DNA of 64,000 nucleotides, from the NCBI GenBank assembly GCA_033239005.1, contig BSQZ01000011.1, positions 10,519,001-10,583,000 of the forward strand, written 5' to 3'. Position 1 is the stretch's first letter; every line of letters starts with the position of its first letter. The notes under the pieces were generated by a model. It worked only from the letters and a program-made list of their open reading frames with translations, was not told the origin of the DNA and did no database searches. Position numbers and translations under genes: made by a program. Source of the stretch: Lamellibrachia satsuma (lineage: Eukaryota; Annelida; Polychaeta; Sabellida; Siboglinidae). This document shows positions 59,040 to 64,000 of this stretch, piece by piece.

Positions 59040-61130
59040 TAAATAGTACGTTCGAAGCGATTCATACTTCATCCCCTGGAAGACCTGTTTATTGGGACAT
59101 CAACTCCACTTTTCTTGGAAGCATTCAGCCATGCCGCAATTACTGCACTTGGTGTTTACGTGTTAAGCTCCGCCTACTCTGTGGATTTTACACTTGTTTA
59201 ATTGCTACATTTTAACTATATGTAGAATGTTTAATTTGTAAGCGGCGATGTAAGAATTATTTAATTACATAGGAATCAAACTGTTGTAATCGTGATTTTT
59301 CAGGATCGGAAATCGGAAAGATCGATAAAAAGAAGCCGAAGGAGTCGGCTTTGCCTTTGAAGGCAATTTTGCCATCTGCTTTTATTCCATAAATTCAGAC
59401 TAATCATTTGTGTAATGTAAACAATAATCATCCATGCATTATACTAGTAAAACGTGTGACACATTGATTTCTGGTATCCTCCGCTTTTTGTCAGTTGATT
59501 CAAATGCAATTAACGTGCATTTCCGTTTTAGTAATCTATTATAGTTTTTCGTCCCAACATCGTGTATCGCCCAATTCCGCGGCAACTCAGTATTCTATCC
59601 ACTACCGTTTATCTCCTTGACCTTGGGTCAGAGTTTATGCTGACCTGGCAGGAGCAATTCTTTATGCACCTCAGTAAATGTTTTAGGTGAATACCATGTG
59701 GAATATACACTTCCCGTACGTCGTCGTGAATGACAAAGTGGATGGCGTTAGGCAAATCATGTATACATTTTTTGCGTACATAACCCCCCGTCAGACTCAT
59801 GTATACATGATTACGCGTTTCTTTGGCATATATATGTTCATAATATGAGTGTAATGTTGAGTACAGCTGCTCCACTAATATAAACCGTTTACACATTTTA
59901 CGTGACAAATTCTCATACATGATTAGATGTGTCTTTTGGATTAAATAATGAACCAATCACAAAATAATTGGATAACATAACGCAAATCATTATACTAAGC
60001 ATACGTTTATATGACTTAATACGTAGGCACAAGAACTGTGTATGTTATTCATAATCTCAGGTGAAGCTTGCATAGTTTCTTATAACTTATAAATCAAGAG
60101 TTTTAATGCTCAAAACCGTCATTGCCACGAAAGGAACTGCATTTTTAAATGACACAGAGTAAAACTAGTTGATAATTGCATGCTAGTCAACAGAGATGGA
60201 GTATTCGTGTGTAATCGTCGACAACTTTCATACTCGAACTGAATTATATTGGTCAAAAAGGCCTTGTAATCTAATTCGATTACATTGCCAAAATAATCGT
60301 AATCATGATCAGGGTTTTTTAAGGTTCAGCTCACTCACAGGGCAACGTTTCTCAAGGCCACGGGCAAACATGTTTTTCTTTTATCAGGCGCATTATCGAG
60401 CACAATATACACAACACAATATTTTTTATTTACTTTTGAATTTCGCACGGGCATTGAGGGTTTTCACACGGGCAAATTGCCCGTATGAAAGGCCATAAAA
60501 AAACCTGGTCATGATTACACTCGCAATTACAATTTTTCATGTGCGTATGTCTGTTTCCCAGGTCCCAATACAATATCTGTTTCCCAGGTCCCACTATAAT
60601 GTATGTTTCCCAGGTCCCACTACAATGTCTGTTTCCCAGGTCCCACTACAATGTATGTTTCCCAGGTCCCACTACAATGTATGTTTCCCAGGTCCCACTA
60701 CAATGTCTGTTTCCCAGGTCCCACTACAATATCTGTTTCCCAGGTCCTACTACAATGTATGTTTCCCAGATCCCACTACAATGTATGTTTCCCAGGTCCT
60801 ACTACAATGTATGTTTCCCAGGTCCCACTACAATGTCTGTTTCCCAGGTCCCACTACAATATCTGTTTCCCAGGTCCTACTACAATGTATGTTTCCCAGA
60901 TCCCACTACAATGTATGTTTCCAATGTCCAACTACAATGTATGTTTCCCAGGTCCCACTACAATGCAAGCAGCTTTTCTCTTCATTTTGTATCTAATGTA
61001 TGCACCGAGAGTGTATTTTAATAGTGTTTGATTTCATCTTGAATAACATTGATTAGAATGATAACATGAGGGTTTTTATTTATTTCATCGTGCCAATTAT
61101 ATTCTTGAATGTAATCATACTTGTAATCAT
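59040..61130 (+). repeat. Segmental duplication SD, copy 2
   Basis: Collinear with 33735-36180. It lacks the extra blocks of copy 1 but contains an inserted 26-bp minisatellite (60551-60965) and a run of two adjacent small hairpins near 59330-59378. Confidence 0.8.
60551..60965 (+). repeat. 26-bp minisatellite, about 16 copies
   Basis: TGTTTCCCAGGTCCCACTAC units start at 60604, 60630, 60656 and so on. 26 is not a multiple of 3, so all three + frames are open and encode the same peptide cycle; this is a property of the unit, not a gene. Confidence 0.95.
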
Positions 61131-61145
61131 AATTGCGATTTGTGA

Positions 61146-61151
61146 TGTGTG

Positions 61152-61241
<90 letters not shown>

Positions 61242-61475
61242 CGTGCATGTATGTATATATGTATGCGTGCATATATGCATGCATGCATGTATGCATGCGT
61301 GCGTGCGTGCGTGCGTGCATGCATGCGTGCATGTATGTATGCATGTATGTATGCATGTATACGTGCATGCATGTATGCATGTATGTATGCATGTATGTAT
61401 ATGTGTATGCATGTATGTATGTATGTATGCATGTATGTATGTATGCATGTAAGCATGTATATATGCGTGCATAAA
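61146..61475. repeat. Compound (TG)n and (GTAT/GCAT/GTGC)n microsatellite
   Basis: About 95 bp of TG, then about 235 bp of mixed ATGC, GTAT and GTGC tetranucleotides. Confidence 0.95.
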
Positions 61476-62345
61476 TACAAATGTCTACAGCATATAACTG
61501 CTGCGCCTGTAACACAAGAGAACCTCAAATAATTCCTCTCGGATCTTCTGGGTTTCATTTTTCAGGACAGAGCTAAACTGTTCTTTCTTTGATATGTCAC
61601 AGGCCTCATCGGCGCTGGTGGAACTCTCGCAGTGTCTCGACAACTATTTTTAACTTTATGAAAAATCCGGCCGAATAAAGGAGGGTGCCCAGGCACCTGG
61701 TGGACACCCCTGGATCCGCCGATGTGTTAAGTTGGTCTGAACAGTGCGTGCAGAACGCGTTATGCACGAGCGACGTCGAATACAGAGTAGCATTGGCATG
61801 CATTCATTGCGTGCGTGCGTACGTGCGTGCGTGCGTGCGGATCGACGCGCCGGATCGAGGCGCTTACTGAGAAACTCATGAGTCGACGAGTTTCACGGCA
61901 ATCGTATTTTTAATCATATATCTATCGTAATCGTAGACATTATTGCTGGGCAGCAATTATGCACAACATTGTAGCGCCGAAACCATTTACAAGTTAGCAC
62001 CTGGATTTGTATGTAATTATATCGTCACAATATGCCTACACTGGTCCTGTCGAAGTTGCTTATGTGACTGATATGTACGTCCCTTCATGCTGCATATTTG
62101 GGTAACTGGGTTATGCTCCCAATTTTGGACAAGGACGATCAAGAACACGCACAAACACGAGTTCGCTTTGTCCAGGGTATGTGGTTGAAATGCCATACAT
62201 TATGAGGACATGACAGTTTTCTAGCGTGTTGGAGGACCCTTTTCCACACATGCATGCATATGTAGAATATGCGAATACAGTTTGATAAAAGAAGTACAGT
62301 TCGCTCTCTAAATGTGGTATGTTTTACAGCTACGATACAATACAA
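61476..62345 (+). repeat. Dispersed repeat DR1, copy 3
   Basis: Aligns with 38900-39570 and 45180-45940, and at its 3' end with 12176-12300 (shared CTCTCGGATCTTCTG, GTGCCCAGGCACCTG, AAATGTGGTATGTTTTACAG). A GTGC microsatellite sits at 61808-61838. Confidence 0.8.
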
Positions 62346-62934
62346 ATACATTGTACTGACAGCACCTGGCGCCATATATGCCAACTTCCCATTTTTATGT
62401 TTGCGTAATCGTTTACTAAAACGCTGAGTCGCGTCTTCATGAAACGAGTTGCTTATTCATAGTTCAACATGAAGTAAAATTTTCATAATATGAAATATAA
62501 ATATGTTCTTATTATTTACATGTGGCAGATGTTCCGGTGGTCACATTATCGTGGACAATCGATGTCAATACCTAACATTAACAACACAAAATGGGAAAGC
62601 ACTTTTTTAGAACACAACGTTAGATACACTGGAAGAGGCCAGGCCAAGCACACCCCCCCTCCTCCCGTATCTATTTCGGCCAACAATTAGTGCAGTTGTC
62701 TCCCAAACGGTACAAACCAATTTGATTTAGTTCGCCAATTTTATTTAGTTCGCTATATTATTATATCAAATTGAACAGCTTTAACATAAGTAATTTAACT
62801 AATCCAAAATATGAAATAACAATTTAGATGTCACTTATATATTGTTATAAGTGGTGTTATTGATTCAAGCCTGCGAAAATATGGCATGCGCTATTTTTGT
62901 AAACGCAATTTGTTGATAAATTTGCCACATTGTT
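62346..62934. other. Non-coding stretch, nothing recognised
   Basis: Only short frames. A C-rich run (CACCCCCCCTCCTCCC) lies near 62650. Confidence 0.45.
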
Positions 62935-63001
62935 AACGTGTGTGTGCGTGTGCGTGCGCGTGTGCGTGCGCGTGCGCGTGCGCGCACTCGTGTGGTGTTT
63001 C

Positions 63002-63036
<35 letters not shown>

Positions 63037-63085
63037 GTGTTTGCGTGCGTGCGTGCGTGCATGCGTGCGTGCGTGCGTGTGCATA
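62935..63085. repeat. (TG)n and (TGCG)n microsatellite
   Basis: GTGCG-rich start, TG middle, GTGC-rich end: alternating purine-pyrimidine throughout. Confidence 0.95.
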
Positions 63086-63443
63086 AGTGCTCCTGCTACT
63101 CTGCTCTGATGTTATGCTAGTTGAAAACCTTAAAAAAGAGTGGTGGTTGTAATGGTTTAAATATAATTTACTTTATCGCACATAATGTTATTAGAATGTA
63201 TATAACACAATTCTATCAATGTTTAATTTTCAAGCGATGATTGACCAAAGAACATAACATGCCATACATTAGCAACAATAAGTTTCACATCGTTACCTTC
63301 GCAGGTCTATTGTAAGTGGGATGCGTCCACAGTCATCACACATACGTCCATCATTAACTAGGCTACTATATATCTCTCTACTAACAAAACACGCGATCAC
63401 AGTTATACTGGTGAATAACTACTTGAGTGTATTTTAGAAATAT
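63086..63443. other. Non-coding stretch, nothing recognised
   Basis: No coding motif or repeat partner. It may include the 3' flank of the minus-strand Cys-rich exon. Confidence 0.4.
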
Positions 63444-63704
63444 TCATAAGACATAATCATTGATCGAACAAATGATGTTTTTTTCGCCCACGTACTGCAA
63501 ATATTTAATACACTTCTTTCCGCACATAACGTACAGTTCGCTGCAGATCTTAATTCTATGCTTCTTCTCTTTCTCGTGGCATCCGTTTCTCTGGTAGCAG
63601 TCAACCTATTCTTTCACACAAAGCGATTTACAAATGACTTTGTGATTGATGAACTTGTTTGCGCAGTTCACGGCCCACACCAGACTCAACAGAAAACACA
63701 CGAC
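63444..63704 (-). pseudogene. Putative Cys-rich secreted-protein exon with in-frame TAG
   Basis: On the minus strand a good acceptor (CTTTCATTTCAG) precedes an 87-codon phase-0 frame. It starts with a signal-peptide-like stretch (VVCFLLSLVWAVNCA), so an upstream exon with the start Met would be needed. Cys then fall at codons 25, 29, 36, 42, 54, 61, 65 and 79, in a Lys-rich context. Codon 33 is TAG (63606-63608). The Cys pattern carries on past it to a TGA at 63444-63446, so the stop may be a recent lesion, a polymorphism or an assembly error, or the true end may be codon 32. The fold is not recognised; small extracellular Cys-rich peptides look like this. No homologue was seen in the window. 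Confidence 0.35.
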
Positions 63705-64000
63705 CTGAAATGAAAGCAATATCAAGTTTCATACAATAGTCCATCCACCACATAGATATCAGATAATTAGACCGTTAAAATAAATTACGTCAAGCGTCGA
63801 TTGCACCCAATGGTTTATATTTCATACGATCATAATAGCGCAAACGAATGCCGAAGGAGTTGCAATCGAATTTCAAATAAGACTTGTTTAGTTTGCCAGC
63901 TGTGTTGTCGTACATTGTTAATAACCTTAGTGCTTGCCGAGATGCCCCTTGAATGAGTCACCTCAGATGCTTAACAGTTGACATTGTCTGCTTACTTTAG
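63705..64000. other. Window end, possible upstream intron of the minus-strand exon
   Basis: If the 63444-63704 exon is real, this is its intron. No leader exon was recognised before the window edge. Confidence 0.3.

Noticed and set aside
60511..61031. Three overlapping + frames of 142-161 codons
   Set aside because: All are the 26-bp minisatellite; the unit lacks stops in every + frame.

Overview
This window reads as nuclear DNA of a repeat-rich invertebrate animal. The support is split genes with GT-AG introns, several non-LTR retrotransposon clades (RTE-like, CR1-like, Jockey-group), remnants of DNA transposons (Ginger/gypsy-type integrase, hAT-like, Tigger/pogo-like), very long TA, TG, CT and tetranucleotide microsatellites, and many dispersed non-coding repeats. 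A mollusc or other lophotrochozoan would fit, but that is inference; nothing in the sequence fixes the species. No bacterial operons, rRNA genes, CRISPR arrays or complete tRNA genes were seen.

Host gene content is sparse. The best candidates are two paralogous small secreted or membrane-anchored protein genes on the + strand, assembled here from splice signals because no single reading frame shows them: gene 1 (14805-20400, four exons, 75 aa) and gene 2 (54668-56285, three exons found, first exon missing). They share an almost identical leader exon and an almost identical hydrophobic C-terminal exon. The middle differs: a short Thr-rich exon in gene 1 and two Cys-rich EB/EGF-like segments in gene 2. 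All middle exon boundaries are phase 1, as expected for exchangeable modules. Two weaker candidates are an acidic-repeat exon at 33534-33722 and a Cys-rich exon on the minus strand at 63444-63704 that carries an in-frame TAG.

Layout. 1-1.2 kb: AT-rich DNA with a LINE 3' end. 1.5-4.7 kb: decayed intron-bearing integrase gene. 4.9-6.0 kb: tandem duplication with TA tracts, then a 98-bp satellite. 7.4-9.5 kb: dispersed repeats. 9.4-11.7 kb: RTE-like LINE. 12.2-13.4 kb: CR1-like LINE (minus). 14.0-14.4 kb: compound microsatellite. 14.7-20.4 kb: gene 1, with a 3.3-kb array of a 43-bp minisatellite in intron 2. 21.5-23.0 kb: non-autonomous hAT-like element. 25.4-25.8 kb: 42-bp minisatellite. 25.8-27.0 kb: near-perfect 495-bp inverted repeat. 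27-32 kb: recurrent repeat families and simple repeats. 33.5-36.2 kb: acidic-repeat exon and copy 1 of a segmental duplication. 38.9-47.9 kb: two copies of a composite repeat, including an exact 685-bp tandem duplication. 48.3-50.7 kb: LINE and Tigger remnants (minus). 52.9-54.2 kb: second CR1-like LINE. 54.2-56.3 kb: gene 2. 57.7-58.0 kb: TA tracts. 58.9-61.1 kb: copy 2 of the segmental duplication with a 26-bp minisatellite. 61.1-63.1 kb: microsatellites and repeats. 63.4-63.7 kb: Cys-rich exon.

All coordinates of decayed elements and dispersed repeats come from alignment by eye and their edges are approximate. Exon coordinates were read base by base at the splice sites.
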